Shown piece after piece: positions 38,463 to 49,438 of a stretch of 64,000 bases of DNA (position 1 is its first letter; every line of letters begins with the position of its first letter). Position numbers and translations under genes: made by a program. Below the pieces are notes generated by a model. The model was not told the DNA's origin and made no database searches. It saw only the letters and a list, made by a program, of their open reading frames with translations. Source of the stretch: Pseudomonas asgharzadehiana (GTDB lineage Bacteria; Pseudomonadota; Gammaproteobacteria; Pseudomonadales; Pseudomonadaceae); NCBI RefSeq assembly GCF_019139815.1, contig NZ_CP077079.1:992001-1056000 (forward strand). The letters are read 5' to 3'.

Positions 38463-39362
38463 TCATTTTTTGTCTGGGTAATCGGTGTGCAGCTTGTCCA
38501 GCAACTGATCCTTCTCTTCCCACAGCCGGTTGATCCAGCCCTGGAACGCCAGCCTGTACTCGGCATCCTGCTCATAATTCTTGCCAATGAACTCGGCCGG
38601 GATCGGCACTTCTTCAAACTGCACCACCACGTCCTTCACCTTACCGCACAGCAAATCCCAGTAGCCTGGGCGCCCGGCAGGGTAGTGGATGGTCACGTTG
38701 ACCAGTGATTTGAGCTGTTCCCCCATGGCATCCAGCACAAACGCGATACCGCCAGCCTTGGGCTTGAGCAAATAGCGAAACGGTGAGTTCTGCTGCGCAT
38801 GTTTGCCCGGCGTAAACCGTGTGCCCTCGGCAAAGTTGAAAATGCCCACCGGGTTGTCGCGAAATTTCGCGCAGGTCTTGCGGGTGGTTTCCAGGTCCTT
38901 GCCTTTCTTCTCCGGGTGTTTCTCCAGGTAGGCCTTGGTGTAGCGCTTCATGAACGGAAAGCCCAGCGCCCACCACGCCAGGCCAATCACCGGTACCCAG
39001 ATCAGCTCTTGCTTGAGAAAGAACTTGAGCGGGCGAATGCGGCGGTTGAGCACGTATTGCAGCACCATGATGTCGACCCAGCTCTGGTGGTTGCTGGTCA
39101 CCAGGTACGAGTGCTGATAGTCCAGGCCCTCAAGCCCTTTGAGGTGCCAGCGCGTGCGTTGCACCAGGTTCATCCAGCCTTTGTTGTTGGTGACCCAGGC
39201 TTCGTGAGTGTGGTTCATCAGCCATTCGCTGAAACGCTTGGCAAACGGCAGTGCCTTGAACAGCGCGACGATAAACAGGAACGAACACAGCAGGATCGTG
39301 TTCAGCGCCAACAGCAGTGATGCGATCACCCCGCGCATGGCGGCAGGTAGAAAAGCCAGCAT
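38463..39362 (-). CDS. Membrane-associated acyltransferase (PlsC/YihG-like)
   Basis: A 299-residue protein with an N-terminal membrane helix (GVIASLLLALNTILLCSFLF), the HX4D motif NHQSWVD near residue 100 and the substrate motif NFAEGTRFTPGKH. These are LPLAT features; YihG-type members acylate lysophospholipid. The ATG lies directly behind pta's stop in the same transcription direction (pta 39363 is upstream), so both are one operon. Confidence 0.9.
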   Translation of the reverse strand: MLAFLPAAMRGVIASLLLALNTILLCSFLFIVALFKALPFAKRFSEWLMNHTHEAWVTNNKGWMNLVQRTRWHLKGLEGLDYQHSYLVTSNHQSWVDIMVLQYVLNRRIRPLKFFLKQELIWVPVIGLAWWALGFPFMKRYTKAYLEKHPEKKGKDLETTRKTCAKFRDNPVGIFNFAEGTRFTPGKHAQQNSPFRYLLKPKAGGIAFVLDAMGEQLKSLVNVTIHYPAGRPGYWDLLCGKVKDVVVQFEEVPIPAEFIGKNYEQDAEYRLAFQGWINRLWEEKDQLLDKLHTDYPDKK

Positions 39363-41462
39363 TTAGATATCCATAGGTCGGTTGGCGGCTTGGATCGCAG
39401 TCAGCGCGATGGTGTACACGATGTCATCCACTTGGGCGCCGCGCGGCAGGTCGTTGACCGGTTTGCGCAGGCCTTGGAGCATCGGCCCCAGACTCACGCA
39501 ATCGGCGCTGCGTTGCACCGCTTTGTGGGTGGTATTGCCGGTGTTCAGGTCGGGGAACACAAACACCGTGGCCTTGCCGGCGACCTGGCTATTGGGGGCC
39601 AACTGCCGTGCCACGTTTTCGTTGGCGGCGGCGTCGTATTGCAGCGGGCCGTCGATCAGCAGAGAGCTTTGCTGTTCATGGGCGAGCAGGGTGGCTTCGC
39701 GAACCTTCTCCACTTCCTCGCCGCTGGCGGAATCGCCGCTGGAATAGCTGATCATCGCCACGCGCGGGGTGATGCCGAACGCGGCCGCCGAGTCGGCGCT
39801 TTGCAGGGCGATTTCTGCCAGTTCGGCGGCGCTTGGGTGCGGGTTCATCACGCAGTCGCCATACACCAGCACCTGCTCGGGGAACAGCATGAAGAACACC
39901 GACGACACCAGCGTACAGCCCGGCGCGGTCTTGATCAGTTGCAGGGCGGGGCGGATGGTATTCGCGGTGGAGTGAATGACGCCGGAGACCAGGCCGTCGA
40001 CTTCATCCAGCGCGAGCATCATGGTGGCGATCACCACGGTGTCTTCCAGTTGCTGCTCGGCCATCGGCGCGTTGAGGCTCTTGCTCTTGCGCAGCGCCAC
40101 CATTGGCTCGACATAGCGCTGGCGGATCAGGTCCGGGTCAAGGATCTCCAGCCCTTCGGGCAATTCGATGCCTTGGGCGCGGGCCACCGCTTCCACATCC
40201 GCAGGCTTGGCCAGCAGCACGCAACGGGCAATGCCACGGGCCTGACAGATGGCGGCCGCCTGCACGGTCAGCGGTTCGCTGCCTTCGGGCAACACGATGC
40301 GTTTGTTGGCGGCCTGGGCTCGCTGGATCAGTTGGTAGCGGAACACCGCCGGCGACAGGCGCATTTCCCGTGGCGTGCCGCAACGCTGGTGCAGCCAGCG
40401 CGCATCGAGGTGGCTGGCGACGAAATCGGTGATGATCTCGGCCCGCTCGCGGTCATCGATGGGGATTTCCTTGTTCAGGTTGTTAAGCAGGTTGGCGGTC
40501 TCGTAGGAGCCGGTACTCACCGACAGCACCGGCAACCCGGCCTGGAACGCGCCGCGGCACAGCTCCATGATGCGCGGGTCGGGCAGGGTATCGCTGGTCA
40601 ACAGCAGGCCGGCCAAGGGCACGCCGTTGATCGCGGCCAGGCTGACGGCGAGGATGATGTCGTCACGGTCGCCGGGCGTTACCACCAGCACGCCGGGCTT
40701 GAGCAGTTCCACGGTGTTACGCATGGTGCGCGCGCAAATAATGATCTTGGTCATGCGCCGGGTTTCATAGTCGCCGGCATTGAGGATCTGTGCGCCCATC
40801 AGGTCGGCCACGTCGCGGGTGCGCGGCGCGTTGAGTTCGGGCTGATAAGGAATGCAGCCAAGCAGGCGGAAATCACCGCTGCGCAACAGCGGCGAATGTT
40901 CTTTAAGGCGCGCCGAGAACGCTTCCATGCTCTCGTCGGTGCGCACCTTGTTCAGGATGACGCCGAGTACTTTCGGGTCTTTTGGGCCGCCGAACAGTTG
41001 TGCCTGCAATTCCACGCGGCCGGAGAGTTCGGTGAGCACTTCGTTTTCCGGCGCCGATACCAGGATCACCTCGGCATCCAGGCTCTTGGCCAAGTGCAGG
41101 TTGACCCGCGCCGCATAACTGGCGCTGCGCGTGGGCACCATGCCTTCGACGATCAGCACGTCTTTGCCCACGGCCGCCTGCTGATACAGCGTGATGATTT
41201 CTTCGAGCAACTCGTCGAGCTGGCCGTCGCCGAGCATCCGCTCGACATGGGGCAGGCCCAGCGGGGGCGGCGGTTTGAGGCCGTGGGTGCGTGCCACCAG
41301 TTCGGTGGAGCGCTCAGGGCCGGTATCGCCTGGGTGCGGTTGGGCAATCGGCTTGAAAAAGCCGACTTTAAGCCCGGCTCGCTCAAGGGTACGCACCAGC
41401 CCAAGGCTGATGGAGGTCAGGCCCACACCAAAATCGGTGGGCGCGATAAAAAAAGTCTGCAT
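39363..41462 (-). CDS. pta: Phosphate acetyltransferase (long form)
   Basis: Interconverts acetyl-CoA and acetyl phosphate. The 699-residue product has an N-terminal DTB-synthetase-like ATPase domain (MQTFFIAPTDFGVGLTSISL), a DRTGG domain (RTRDVADLMGAQILNAGDYE) and the C-terminal catalytic domain (RIVLPEGSEPLTVQAAAICQ; STANTIRPALQLIKTAPGCT). Length matches the long proteobacterial form. The ATG at 41462 is chosen; seven codons upstream are in frame but lack family support. Confidence 0.97.
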   Translation of the reverse strand: MQTFFIAPTDFGVGLTSISLGLVRTLERAGLKVGFFKPIAQPHPGDTGPERSTELVARTHGLKPPPPLGLPHVERMLGDGQLDELLEEIITLYQQAAVGKDVLIVEGMVPTRSASYAARVNLHLAKSLDAEVILVSAPENEVLTELSGRVELQAQLFGGPKDPKVLGVILNKVRTDESMEAFSARLKEHSPLLRSGDFRLLGCIPYQPELNAPRTRDVADLMGAQILNAGDYETRRMTKIIICARTMRNTVELLKPGVLVVTPGDRDDIILAVSLAAINGVPLAGLLLTSDTLPDPRIMELCRGAFQAGLPVLSVSTGSYETANLLNNLNKEIPIDDRERAEIITDFVASHLDARWLHQRCGTPREMRLSPAVFRYQLIQRAQAANKRIVLPEGSEPLTVQAAAICQARGIARCVLLAKPADVEAVARAQGIELPEGLEILDPDLIRQRYVEPMVALRKSKSLNAPMAEQQLEDTVVIATMMLALDEVDGLVSGVIHSTANTIRPALQLIKTAPGCTLVSSVFFMLFPEQVLVYGDCVMNPHPSAAELAEIALQSADSAAAFGITPRVAMISYSSGDSASGEEVEKVREATLLAHEQQSSLLIDGPLQYDAAANENVARQLAPNSQVAGKATVFVFPDLNTGNTTHKAVQRSADCVSLGPMLQGLRKPVNDLPRGAQVDDIVYTIALTAIQAANRPMDI

Positions 41463-41541
41463 GCGAATTCTCTGGAGGTGCATGGCTTCGGCGGCGCTCT
41501 ATGGCTGAGTGCCTACCGGGAATCAGGCGCCAAGGTTATCG

Positions 41542-41829
41542 TTATTCACGCGCTTGCGTACACCAGCCGCAGGCAAAGGGCTGGCCTATTTTTTCCAGAC
41601 GTTGTGCGGGGTCGAGCACCCAGGCGCGCGACTGCCATGGCGGCTGGTGGCGCAGGTGCTGGGTGTGGCCGCAGGACAGCTCGGCCACCCAGTGCCCGTC
41701 TTCGTCCTGATGAAAACCACAGACAGTGACCGTTTGTCGGCCCCGTCTGTCCGGGTTCCGTTCGCTTTCGGGCAAATCCTTGTTTAGACTTGTCCGTTCT
41801 TCATTCTTATGCAAAAGGTCTCGCCCCAT
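41542..41829 (-). CDS. DUF3565 family protein
   Basis: A small protein whose conserved part is VCGFHQDEDGHWVAELSCGH followed by TQHLRHQPPWQSRAWV and a C-terminal FACGWC; the paired His/Cys suggest a metal site. The family is normally about 80 residues, so the N-terminal 25-30 residues from the ATG at 41829 may be untranslated; no better ATG exists. With this start its first bases overlap the divergent slyD start. Function is unknown. Confidence 0.7.
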   Translation of the reverse strand: MGRDLLHKNEERTSLNKDLPESERNPDRRGRQTVTVCGFHQDEDGHWVAELSCGHTQHLRHQPPWQSRAWVLDPAQRLEKIGQPFACGWCTQARE

Positions 41830-42313
41830 GACGATCGCCGCTAACAAGGCTGTCTCCATCGACTATACCCTGACCAACGACGCTGGTGAGGTCATCGACA
41901 GCTCAGCCGGCGGCGCGCCGCTGGTCTACCTGCAAGGCGCAGGTAACATCATCCCAGGCCTGGAAAAGGCTCTGGAAGGCAAGGCAGTTGGTGATGAACT
42001 GACCGTTGCCGTAGAACCTGAAGATGCGTATGGCGAATATTCCGCCGAACTGGTCAGCACCCTGAGCCGCAGCATGTTCGAAGGCGTCGACGAACTGGAA
42101 GTGGGCATGCAGTTCCACGCTTCCGCGCCGGATGGCCAAATGCAGATCGTGACCATCCGTGATCTGGACGGCGACGACGTGACCGTTGATGGCAACCACC
42201 CGCTGGCGGGTCAGCGCCTGAACTTCCAGGTGAAGATCGTTGCCATCCGCGACGCCTCCCAGGAAGAAGTGGCCCATGGTCACGTCCACGGTGAAGGCGG
42301 TCATCACCATTGA
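41828..42313 (+). CDS. slyD: FKBP-type peptidyl-prolyl isomerase SlyD
   Basis: Cytoplasmic prolyl isomerase/chaperone and nickel-binding protein. The 161-residue product has the FKBP core split by the IF insert (QGAGNIIPGLEKALEGKAVG; EPEDAYGEY; FHASAPDGQMQIVTI) and a short His-rich tail HGHVHGEGGHHH. ATG 41828 has a nearby purine-rich site; longer upstream frames lie in the DUF3565 region. Confidence 0.95.
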   Translation: MTIAANKAVSIDYTLTNDAGEVIDSSAGGAPLVYLQGAGNIIPGLEKALEGKAVGDELTVAVEPEDAYGEYSAELVSTLSRSMFEGVDELEVGMQFHASAPDGQMQIVTIRDLDGDDVTVDGNHPLAGQRLNFQVKIVAIRDASQEEVAHGHVHGEGGHHH

Positions 42314-42340
42314 TTGATGTTTTGATCAAGCGGTAGCCAA

Positions 42341-42370
42341 AACGCCCCGACCTGTTCGGGGCGTTTTTTT
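42341..42370 (+). terminator. Rho-independent terminator downstream of slyD
   Basis: Stem ACGCCCCGA / TCGGGGCGT with a 5-base loop followed by seven T. Confidence 0.9.
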
Positions 42371-42418
42371 ATCTGAAATTCACCGCGTTCCAAATGTGGA
42401 AGGCGCACTTCAGAAAAC

Positions 42419-42450
42419 AAAAATGCCCCGGACCTTTCGGTACGGGGCAT
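42419..42450 (-). terminator. Rho-independent terminator downstream of rpsT
   Basis: Stem ATGCCCCG / CGGGGCAT; on the minus strand it is followed by T5. It faces the slyD terminator about 50 bases away. Confidence 0.88.
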
Positions 42451-42495
42451 TTCTTAACTGTTTCGCAACCTGGGCTGCGTTGCAGTTGTTACCAC

Positions 42496-42774
42496 TTAGG
42501 CTGCGGCAGCAACGCTCAGAGCCTTGATGTGGCCATTCAGGCGGCTCTTATGACGAGCGGCCTTGTTCTTGTGGATGATGCCTTTATCGGCCATACGGTC
42601 GATAACAGGCACAGCCAGAACGTAAGCTGCTTGAGCTTTTTCAGCGTCTTTGGTGTCGATGGCTTTAACTACATTCTTGATGTAGGTACGAACCATGGAA
42701 CGCAGGCTGGCGTTGTGGCTGCGACGCTTCTCAGCCTGTTTTGCACGTTTTTTGGCGGAAGGTGTGTTGGCCAC
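42496..42774 (-). CDS. rpsT: 30S ribosomal protein S20
   Basis: Binds 16S rRNA early in small-subunit assembly. The 92-residue basic protein starts [20 protein letters not shown] and ends in the helix [14 protein letters not shown], the standard S20 form. Monocistronic, divergent from murJ, with its own promoter and terminator. Confidence 0.99.
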   Translation of the reverse strand: MANTPSAKKRAKQAEKRRSHNASLRSMVRTYIKNVVKAIDTKDAEKAQAAYVLAVPVIDRMADKGIIHKNKAARHKSRLNGHIKALSVAAAA

Positions 42775-42827
42775 CGTCGAGCTCCTCGAAAGACTTTTTA
42801 GGAAATAGCAAACAAAATAGGCCGCGA

Positions 42828-42856
42828 ATCATGCCGATGACTTGACGGGTTGTCAA
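42828..42856 (-). promoter_or_regulatory. Sigma70 promoter of rpsT
   Basis: On the minus strand: TTGACA (42851-42856), 17-base spacer, CATGAT (42828-42833), about 55 bases upstream of the ATG. The -35 box is part of a short inverted repeat CTTGAC...GTCAAG. Confidence 0.7.
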
Positions 42857-43027
42857 GGGCGGCTGATGCGAACTGCTGAGTGGTCGATCTGAAGAGGCGG
42901 GTGATTTATTTCCGGCGCTTGACCTGTAAACTCGCGAGCTTTGGCTCTGTGCTGTTGCAGGCGCGCAGTATCGCATAAGTAGGCGCTTTGTTCGCCTGCT
43001 CTTTATCCATAGGCGCAAACTCTTTCA

Positions 43028-44566
43028 ATGAATCTGCTCAAATCGTTGGCCGCCGTCAGCTCTATCACGATGATCTCCCGGGTTTTAGGGTTTGTGCGTG
43101 ACACCCTGCTGGCGCGTATTTTTGGCGCCAGTATGGCCACGGATGCGTTCTTTATTGCCTTTAAATTGCCCAACCTGCTGCGGCGTATCTTCGCCGAGGG
43201 GGCCTTTTCCCAGGCATTTGTACCGATCCTGGCGGAATACAAAACCCAGCAGGGCGAGGAGGCGACCCGAACCTTTATTGCCTACGTCTCGGGCCTGCTG
43301 ACCCTGGTGTTGATGCTGGTGACGCTCATCGGCATGCTTGCGGCGCCCTGGGTCATCTGGGCCACGGCCCCCGGCTTTGCCAATACCCCGGAAAAATTCG
43401 CGCTGACCACCGACCTGCTGCGAGTGACCTTTCCTTATATATTGCTGATCTCCCTGTCGTCCCTGGCCGGGGCGATCCTCAATACCTGGAACCGTTTCTC
43501 GGTGCCGGCATTCGTACCGACCCTGCTTAACGTCAGCATGATCGTCTTCGCGTTGTTCCTCACGCCGTACTTCGAGCCGCCGGTGATGGCCCTGGGCTGG
43601 GCCGTGCTGGCCGGTGGCCTGGCGCAATTGTTGTACCAGCTGCCGCACCTGAAAAAGATCGGCATGCTGGTGTTGCCGCGTTTGAACCTCAAGGACACCG
43701 GCGTGTGGCGCGTCATGCGCAATATGCTGCCGGCGATCCTCGGCGTGTCGGTCAGCCAGATCTCCCTGATCATTAACACTGCGTTCGCTTCGTTGCTGGT
43801 GTCGGGCTCTGTGTCGTGGATGTACTACGCCGACCGCCTGATGGAACTGCCCTCCGGCGTGCTCGGCGTGGCCCTCGGTACCATTCTGCTGCCAACCCTG
43901 GCGCGTACCTACGCGAGCAAGGACCGCCAGGAATACTCGCGCATCCTCGATTGGGGGCTGCGCCTGTGCTTCGTCCTGGTGTTGCCCTGCGCCCTGGCCC
44001 TGGGCATCCTCGCCGAGCCGCTGACGGTGGCGCTGTTCCAATACGGGCAATTCGATGCCCATGACGCGTTAATGACGCAGCACGCGCTGGTCGCCTATTC
44101 CGTGGGCCTGCTGGGCATCATCGTGATCAAAGTGCTGGCACCGGGGTTTTATGCGCAGCAGAACATCCGTACGCCGGTAAAAATCGCGATCTTCACCTTG
44201 ATCGTCACCCAACTGCTGAACCTGGTGTTTATCGGCCCGCTGGCCCACGCCGGCCTGGCCCTGGCGATCAGCGCCGGTGCGTGCATCAACGCTGGCCTTT
44301 TGTTTTACCAACTGCGCAAACAGCAGATGTTCCAGCCGCAGCCGGGTTGGGGCCTGTTTGCGCTCAAGCTGCTGGTGGCGGTGGCAATGATGTCGGCGGT
44401 GCTGCTCGGGCTGATGCACGTGATGCCCGCCTGGAGCGAAGGCCATATGCTGGAGCGCTTCATGCGCCTGGGCGTGCTGGTCGTCGCTGGCGTGGTGGTG
44501 TACTTCGGTATGTTGCTGCTGCAGGGTTTCCGTTTGCGGGATTTCAATCGCAAGTCCCTGAGTTAG
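43028..44566 (+). CDS. murJ: Lipid II flippase MurJ (MviN)
   Basis: Flips lipid II to the periplasmic face of the inner membrane. The 512-residue MATE-like protein has about 14 membrane helices and begins [20 protein letters not shown], with the conserved [18 protein letters not shown] and [20 protein letters not shown]. Essential gene in most Gram-negatives; position ahead of ribF is conserved. Confidence 0.97.
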   Translation: MNLLKSLAAVSSITMISRVLGFVRDTLLARIFGASMATDAFFIAFKLPNLLRRIFAEGAFSQAFVPILAEYKTQQGEEATRTFIAYVSGLLTLVLMLVTLIGMLAAPWVIWATAPGFANTPEKFALTTDLLRVTFPYILLISLSSLAGAILNTWNRFSVPAFVPTLLNVSMIVFALFLTPYFEPPVMALGWAVLAGGLAQLLYQLPHLKKIGMLVLPRLNLKDTGVWRVMRNMLPAILGVSVSQISLIINTAFASLLVSGSVSWMYYADRLMELPSGVLGVALGTILLPTLARTYASKDRQEYSRILDWGLRLCFVLVLPCALALGILAEPLTVALFQYGQFDAHDALMTQHALVAYSVGLLGIIVIKVLAPGFYAQQNIRTPVKIAIFTLIVTQLLNLVFIGPLAHAGLALAISAGACINAGLLFYQLRKQQMFQPQPGWGLFALKLLVAVAMMSAVLLGLMHVMPAWSEGHMLERFMRLGVLVVAGVVVYFGMLLLQGFRLRDFNRKSLS

Positions 44567-44685
44567 AGAGTTTGCCGCGATAAAACGGCAGTTTTATCGA
44601 TTCGACCCATTTGGCCTGCGCTGTTGCCTGTCGTCCGGGGCCGGGTGTGGTTATAATCGACCACTTTATGAGCAAGAAGCGCGTT

Positions 44686-45624
44686 ATGCAGCTGGTTCGA
44701 GGTCTCCACAACCTGCGCCCCGAGCATCGGGGCTGCGTCGCCACTATTGGCAACTTTGACGGTGTTCACCGTGGCCACCAGGCTATCCTGGCCCGGCTGC
44801 GCGAGCGCGCCGTCGAGTTGGGCGTACCCAGCTGCGTGGTGATTTTTGAGCCACAGCCGCGGGAGTTCTTTACCCCAGAAACGGCTCCGGCCCGCCTGGC
44901 CCGCTTGCGGGACAAGCTGCAACTGCTGGCTGAAGAAGGCGTGGACCGCGTTCTCTGCCTGGCTTTCAACCAGCGCTTGCAAAGCCTCAGCGCCGCCGAA
45001 TTCGTCGATCGCATCCTGGTGGATGGCTTGGGCGTACAACACTTGGAGGTCGGTGACGACTTCCGTTTTGGTTGCGACCGCGTCGGCGATTTCGATTTCC
45101 TGCAACACGCTGGCGTAGAGCAGGGTTTTACCGTCGAGGCCGCGCAAACCGTCGAACTGGACGGCCTGCGCGTGAGCAGTACACAGGTGCGTAACGCCCT
45201 GGCCGCTGCCGACTTCGCCTTGGCCGAGCGATTGCTCGGTCGCCCGTTCCGCATTGCCGGGCGGGTGTTGCACGGCCAGAAGTTGGCGCGCCAATTAGGC
45301 ACGCCTACCGCCAACGTGCAACTCAAGCGCCGTCGAGTGCCGCTGACCGGGGTTTACCTGGTGAGCGTCGACATCGACGGCCAATCGTGGCCGGGAGTCG
45401 CCAATATAGGCGTCAGGCCCACGGTTGCAGGTGATGGCAAGGCCCACCTGGAAGTTCACCTTTTGGATTTTGCCGGTGATTTATACGACCGGCGTTTGAC
45501 GGTGGTTTTCCACCAAAAGCTGCGTGAAGAGCAGCGTTTCGCCTCCCTTGAGGCGTTGAAAACGGCGATCAATGCGGATGTCGCCGCCGCCCGTGCACTA
45601 GCCGCACCTAGCGCCCATCGCTAA
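44686..45624 (+). CDS. ribF: Bifunctional riboflavin kinase/FMN adenylyltransferase
   Basis: Makes FMN and FAD. The 312-residue product has the adenylyltransferase domain (CVATIGNFDGVHRGHQAILA; VEVGDDFRFGCDR as VGDDFRFG) and the kinase domain (ARQLGTPTANVQLKRR; GVANIGVRPTV). Starts at 44611, 44668 and 44686 are in frame; MQLVRGLHNLRP at 44686 equals the usual Pseudomonas N-terminus. It is 14 bases before ileS. Confidence 0.96.
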   Translation: MQLVRGLHNLRPEHRGCVATIGNFDGVHRGHQAILARLRERAVELGVPSCVVIFEPQPREFFTPETAPARLARLRDKLQLLAEEGVDRVLCLAFNQRLQSLSAAEFVDRILVDGLGVQHLEVGDDFRFGCDRVGDFDFLQHAGVEQGFTVEAAQTVELDGLRVSSTQVRNALAAADFALAERLLGRPFRIAGRVLHGQKLARQLGTPTANVQLKRRRVPLTGVYLVSVDIDGQSWPGVANIGVRPTVAGDGKAHLEVHLLDFAGDLYDRRLTVVFHQKLREEQRFASLEALKTAINADVAAARALAAPSAHR

Positions 45625-45638
45625 CCGAAGAGCCTTAA

Positions 45639-48470
45639 ATGACCGACTATAAAGCCACGCTAAACCTTCCGGACACCGCCTTCCCAATGAAGGCCGGCCT
45701 GCCACAGCGCGAACCGCAGATCCTGCAGCGCTGGGACAGTATTGGCCTGTACGGAAAGTTGCGCGAAATTGGCAAGGATCGTCCGAAGTTCGTCCTGCAC
45801 GACGGCCCTCCTTATGCCAACGGCACGATTCACATCGGTCATGCGCTGAACAAGATTCTCAAGGACATGATCCTGCGCTCCAAAACCCTTTCGGGCTTCG
45901 ACGCACCCTATGTCCCGGGTTGGGACTGCCACGGCCTGCCGATCGAGCACAAAGTCGAAGTGACCTACGGCAAGAACCTGGGTGCCGATAAAACCCGCGA
46001 ACTGTGCCGTGCCTACGCCACCGAGCAGATCGAAGGGCAGAAGTCCGAGTTCATCCGCCTGGGTGTGCTGGGCGACTGGGCCAACCCGTACAAAACCATG
46101 AACTTCAAGAACGAGGCCGGTGAAATCCGTGCCTTGGCCGAAATCGTCAAGGGCGGTTTCGTGTTCAAGGGCCTCAAGCCCGTGAACTGGTGCTTTGACT
46201 GCGGTTCGGCCCTGGCTGAAGCGGAAGTCGAGTACGAAGACAAGAAGTCCTCGACCATCGACGTGGCCTTCCCGATCGCCGACGACGCCAAGCTGGCCGA
46301 GGCTTTCGGCCTGGCAAGCCTGGCCAAGCCGGCTGCCATCGTGATCTGGACCACCACCCCCTGGACCATTCCCGCCAACCAGGCGCTGAACGTGCACCCG
46401 GAATTCACCTACGCCCTGGTGGACGTGGGTGATCGCCTGCTGGTGCTCGCCGAGGAAATGGTCGAGGCGTGCCTGGCGCGTTACGAACTGCAAGGCTCGG
46501 TGATCGCCACCACCACCGGCTCCGCGCTGGAACTGATCAACTTCCGTCACCCGTTCTATGACCGCCTGTCGCCGGTGTACCTGGCTGACTACGTCGAGCT
46601 GGGTTCGGGTACTGGCATTGTCCACTGCTCGCCGGCCTACGGCGTGGACGACTTCGTGATCTGCAAGAAATACGGCATGGTCAACGACGACATCATCAAC
46701 CCGGTACAGAGCAACGGTGTCTACGTGCCGTCGCTGGAGTTCTTCGGCGGCCAGTTCATCTTCAAGGCCGATCAGCCGATCATCGACAAGTTGCGTGAAG
46801 TCGGTGCGCTGATGCAAACCGACACCATCAAGCACAGCTACATGCACTGCTGGCGCCACAAGACTCCGCTGATCTACCGCGCCACTGCGCAGTGGTTCAT
46901 CGGCATGGACAAAGCGCCGACCAGCGGCGACACCCTGCGTGTTCGCTCGCTCAAAGCCATTGAAGACACCCAGTTCGTGCCGGCCTGGGGCCAGGCGCGC
47001 CTGCACTCGATGATCGCCAATCGCCCGGACTGGTGCATCTCCCGCCAACGTAACTGGGGCGTGCCGATCCCGTTCTTCCTGAACAAGGAAAGCGGCGAAC
47101 TGCACCCGCGCACCGTCGAACTGATGGAAGTCGTGGCCCAGCGCGTTGAACAGGAAGGCATCGAAGCCTGGTTCAAGCTGGACGCCGCCGAGCTGCTGGG
47201 CGACGAAGCGCCGCAGTACGACAAGATCAGCGACACCCTCGACGTGTGGTTCGACTCCGGCACCACCCATTGGCACGTGCTGCGTGGTTCGCACCCGATG
47301 GGCCATGACGCTGGCCCGCGTGCCGACCTGTACCTGGAAGGTTCCGACCAGCACCGTGGCTGGTTCCACTCTTCGTTGCTGACCGGTTGCGCTATCGACA
47401 ATCACGCGCCGTACCGCGAACTGCTGACCCACGGCTTCACCGTCGACGAGACGGGTCGCAAGATGTCCAAGTCGCTGAAAAACGTGATCGAACCGAAAAA
47501 AATCAACGACACCCTGGGCGCCGACATCATGCGCCTGTGGGTGGCGTCTACCGATTACTCGGGCGAAATCGCCGTGTCGGACCAGATCTTGGCCCGCAGC
47601 GCCGATGCCTACCGCCGTATCCGTAATACCGCGCGCTTCCTGCTGTCGAACCTGACCGGTTTTAACCCGGCCACCGACATCCTGCCGGCCGAGGACATGC
47701 TCGCCCTGGACCGTTGGGCCGTGGACCGTACCCTGTTGCTGCAGCGCGAGTTGCAGGAACACTACGGCGAATACCGCTTCTGGAACGTCTACTCGAAAAT
47801 CCACAACTTCTGCGTGCAGGAGCTCGGTGGTTTCTACCTCGACATCATCAAGGACCGCCAGTACACCACCGGCGCCAACAGCAAGGCACGCCGCTCGGCG
47901 CAGACCGCGCTGTACCACATCTCTGAAGCGCTGGTGCGCTGGATCGCGCCGATCCTGGCCTTCACCGCCGACGAGCTGTGGGAATACCTGCCGGGCGAGC
48001 GTAACGAATCGGTCATGCTCAACACCTGGTATGAAGGCCTGACCGAGTTGCCGGCTGACTTCGAACTGGGCCGCGAATACTGGGAAGGCGTAATGGCCGT
48101 CAAGGTCGCGGTGAACAAGGAGCTGGAGGTTCAGCGTGCGGCCAAAGCCGTTGGCGGCAACCTGCAAGCCGAAGTCACCCTGTTTGCCGAGGAAGGCCTG
48201 ACGGCCGACCTGGCCAAGCTGAGCAACGAACTGCGCTTTGTGCTGATCACCTCCACCGCGAGCCTGGCGCCATTCGCCCAGGCCCCGGCGGACGCCGTGG
48301 CCACCGAAGTGCCGGGCCTCAAGCTCAAAGTGGTCAAGTCGGCCTTCCCCAAGTGCGCGCGTTGCTGGCACTGCCGTGAAGATGTCGGCGTAAACCCGGA
48401 GCATCCGGAAATCTGCGGTCGTTGCGTCGACAACATTTCCGGTGAAGGCGAGGTTCGTCACTATGCCTGA
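45639..48470 (+). CDS. ileS: Isoleucyl-tRNA synthetase
   Basis: A 943-residue class I synthetase with the HIGH motif ([13 protein letters not shown]), the editing domain around [14 protein letters not shown], the KMSKS loop ([13 protein letters not shown]) and a C-terminal zinc finger [12 protein letters not shown]...CGRCV. This is the bacterial (mupirocin-sensitive type) form with a full zinc site. It overlaps lspA by 8 bases. Confidence 0.99.
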   Translation: MTDYKATLNLPDTAFPMKAGLPQREPQILQRWDSIGLYGKLREIGKDRPKFVLHDGPPYANGTIHIGHALNKILKDMILRSKTLSGFDAPYVPGWDCHGLPIEHKVEVTYGKNLGADKTRELCRAYATEQIEGQKSEFIRLGVLGDWANPYKTMNFKNEAGEIRALAEIVKGGFVFKGLKPVNWCFDCGSALAEAEVEYEDKKSSTIDVAFPIADDAKLAEAFGLASLAKPAAIVIWTTTPWTIPANQALNVHPEFTYALVDVGDRLLVLAEEMVEACLARYELQGSVIATTTGSALELINFRHPFYDRLSPVYLADYVELGSGTGIVHCSPAYGVDDFVICKKYGMVNDDIINPVQSNGVYVPSLEFFGGQFIFKADQPIIDKLREVGALMQTDTIKHSYMHCWRHKTPLIYRATAQWFIGMDKAPTSGDTLRVRSLKAIEDTQFVPAWGQARLHSMIANRPDWCISRQRNWGVPIPFFLNKESGELHPRTVELMEVVAQRVEQEGIEAWFKLDAAELLGDEAPQYDKISDTLDVWFDSGTTHWHVLRGSHPMGHDAGPRADLYLEGSDQHRGWFHSSLLTGCAIDNHAPYRELLTHGFTVDETGRKMSKSLKNVIEPKKINDTLGADIMRLWVASTDYSGEIAVSDQILARSADAYRRIRNTARFLLSNLTGFNPATDILPAEDMLALDRWAVDRTLLLQRELQEHYGEYRFWNVYSKIHNFCVQELGGFYLDIIKDRQYTTGANSKARRSAQTALYHISEALVRWIAPILAFTADELWEYLPGERNESVMLNTWYEGLTELPADFELGREYWEGVMAVKVAVNKELEVQRAAKAVGGNLQAEVTLFAEEGLTADLAKLSNELRFVLITSTASLAPFAQAPADAVATEVPGLKLKVVKSAFPKCARCWHCREDVGVNPEHPEICGRCVDNISGEGEVRHYA

Positions 48471-48972
48471 CACCCGTCGTTTCGGACGCCTGGGCTTGCT
48501 CGTGTTGAGCCTGCTGATCCTGATCATTGACCAGGTCAGCAAGGCTCACTTCGAAGGCTCCCTGGAAATGTTCCAGCAAATCGTGGTGATCCCGGATTAC
48601 TTCAGTTGGACCCTGGCCTACAACACCGGCGCCGCCTTCAGTTTCCTCGCCGATGGTGGTGGTTGGCAGCGTTGGTTGTTTGCCCTGATCGCCTTGGTGG
48701 TCAGTGCGGTGCTGGTGGTCTGGCTCAAGCGCCTGGGCCGTGATGACACCTGGCTTGCCGTCGCCCTGGCCCTGGTGCTGGGCGGTGCACTGGGTAACCT
48801 GTACGACCGCATTGCCCTCGGCCATGTGATCGACTTCATCCTGGTGCATTGGCAGAACCGTCATTATTTCCCTGCGTTCAACTTCGCCGACAGTGCCATC
48901 ACCGTGGGCGCAATCATGCTGGCGCTGGATATGTTCAAAAGTAAGAAAACCGGAGAGACCGTCAATGACTGA
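48463..48972 (+). CDS. lspA: Lipoprotein signal peptidase (signal peptidase II)
   Basis: Cuts prolipoprotein signals, including those of HrcJ, LolB and BamD encoded in this window. The 169-residue protein has four membrane helices and the catalytic aspartates in [10 protein letters not shown] and [14 protein letters not shown] 48463 overlaps the ileS stop; its own stop overlaps fkpB by 8 bases. Confidence 0.98.
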   Translation: MPDTRRFGRLGLLVLSLLILIIDQVSKAHFEGSLEMFQQIVVIPDYFSWTLAYNTGAAFSFLADGGGWQRWLFALIALVVSAVLVVWLKRLGRDDTWLAVALALVLGGALGNLYDRIALGHVIDFILVHWQNRHYFPAFNFADSAITVGAIMLALDMFKSKKTGETVND

Positions 48973-49417
48973 TCAGGTATTGGCTGAGCAACGCATCGGC
49001 CAGAACACGGAAGTCACTTTGCATTTCGCACTGCGTCTGGAAAATGGCGACACGGTCGACAGCACGTTCGACAAGGCCCCGGCGACCTTCAAAGTCGGCG
49101 ACGGCAACCTGCTGCCGGGTTTCGAAGCGGCACTGTTCGGTTTCAAGGCCGGTGACAAGCGCACCCTGCAGATCCTGCCGGAAAACGCCTTTGGCCAGCC
49201 CAACCCGCAAAACGTACAGATCATCCCGCGTTCGCAGTTCCAGGATATGGAACTGTCGGAAGGCCTGCTGGTGATTTTCAACGATGCGGCGAACACTGAA
49301 TTGCCTGGCGTGGTGAAAGCATTTGATGACGCGCAAGTGACCATCGACTTCAACCACCCGTTGGCTGGCAAGACACTGACCTTTGACGTCGAGATTATTA
49401 ACGTCAAAGCGCTGTAA
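48965..49417 (+). CDS. fkpB: FKBP-type peptidyl-prolyl isomerase (FkpB/SlpA)
   Basis: A 150-residue SlyD-like isomerase without the His-rich tail: VTLHFALRLENGDTVDSTFD, GDGNLLPGFEAALFGFKAGD, INFNHPLAG-type segment IDFNHPLAGKTLTFDVEI. Second FKBP of the window; shares the ileS-lspA transcript, as in other gammaproteobacteria. Confidence 0.96.
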   Translation: MTDQVLAEQRIGQNTEVTLHFALRLENGDTVDSTFDKAPATFKVGDGNLLPGFEAALFGFKAGDKRTLQILPENAFGQPNPQNVQIIPRSQFQDMELSEGLLVIFNDAANTELPGVVKAFDDAQVTIDFNHPLAGKTLTFDVEIINVKAL

Positions 49418-49438
49418 CTGAGCGTACGCGCTCTAAAA

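Noticed and set aside
39390..41729. 779-codon open frame on the plus strand opposite pta
   Set aside because: Antisense shadow of pta; product composition is biased (Gly, His, Gln, Val) and has no known motif.
45660..48542. 960-codon open frame on the minus strand opposite ileS
   Set aside because: It is a mirror of the GC-rich ileS codons, gives a His/Val/Gly-rich product without any family feature and no ribosome site, and ileS is certain.
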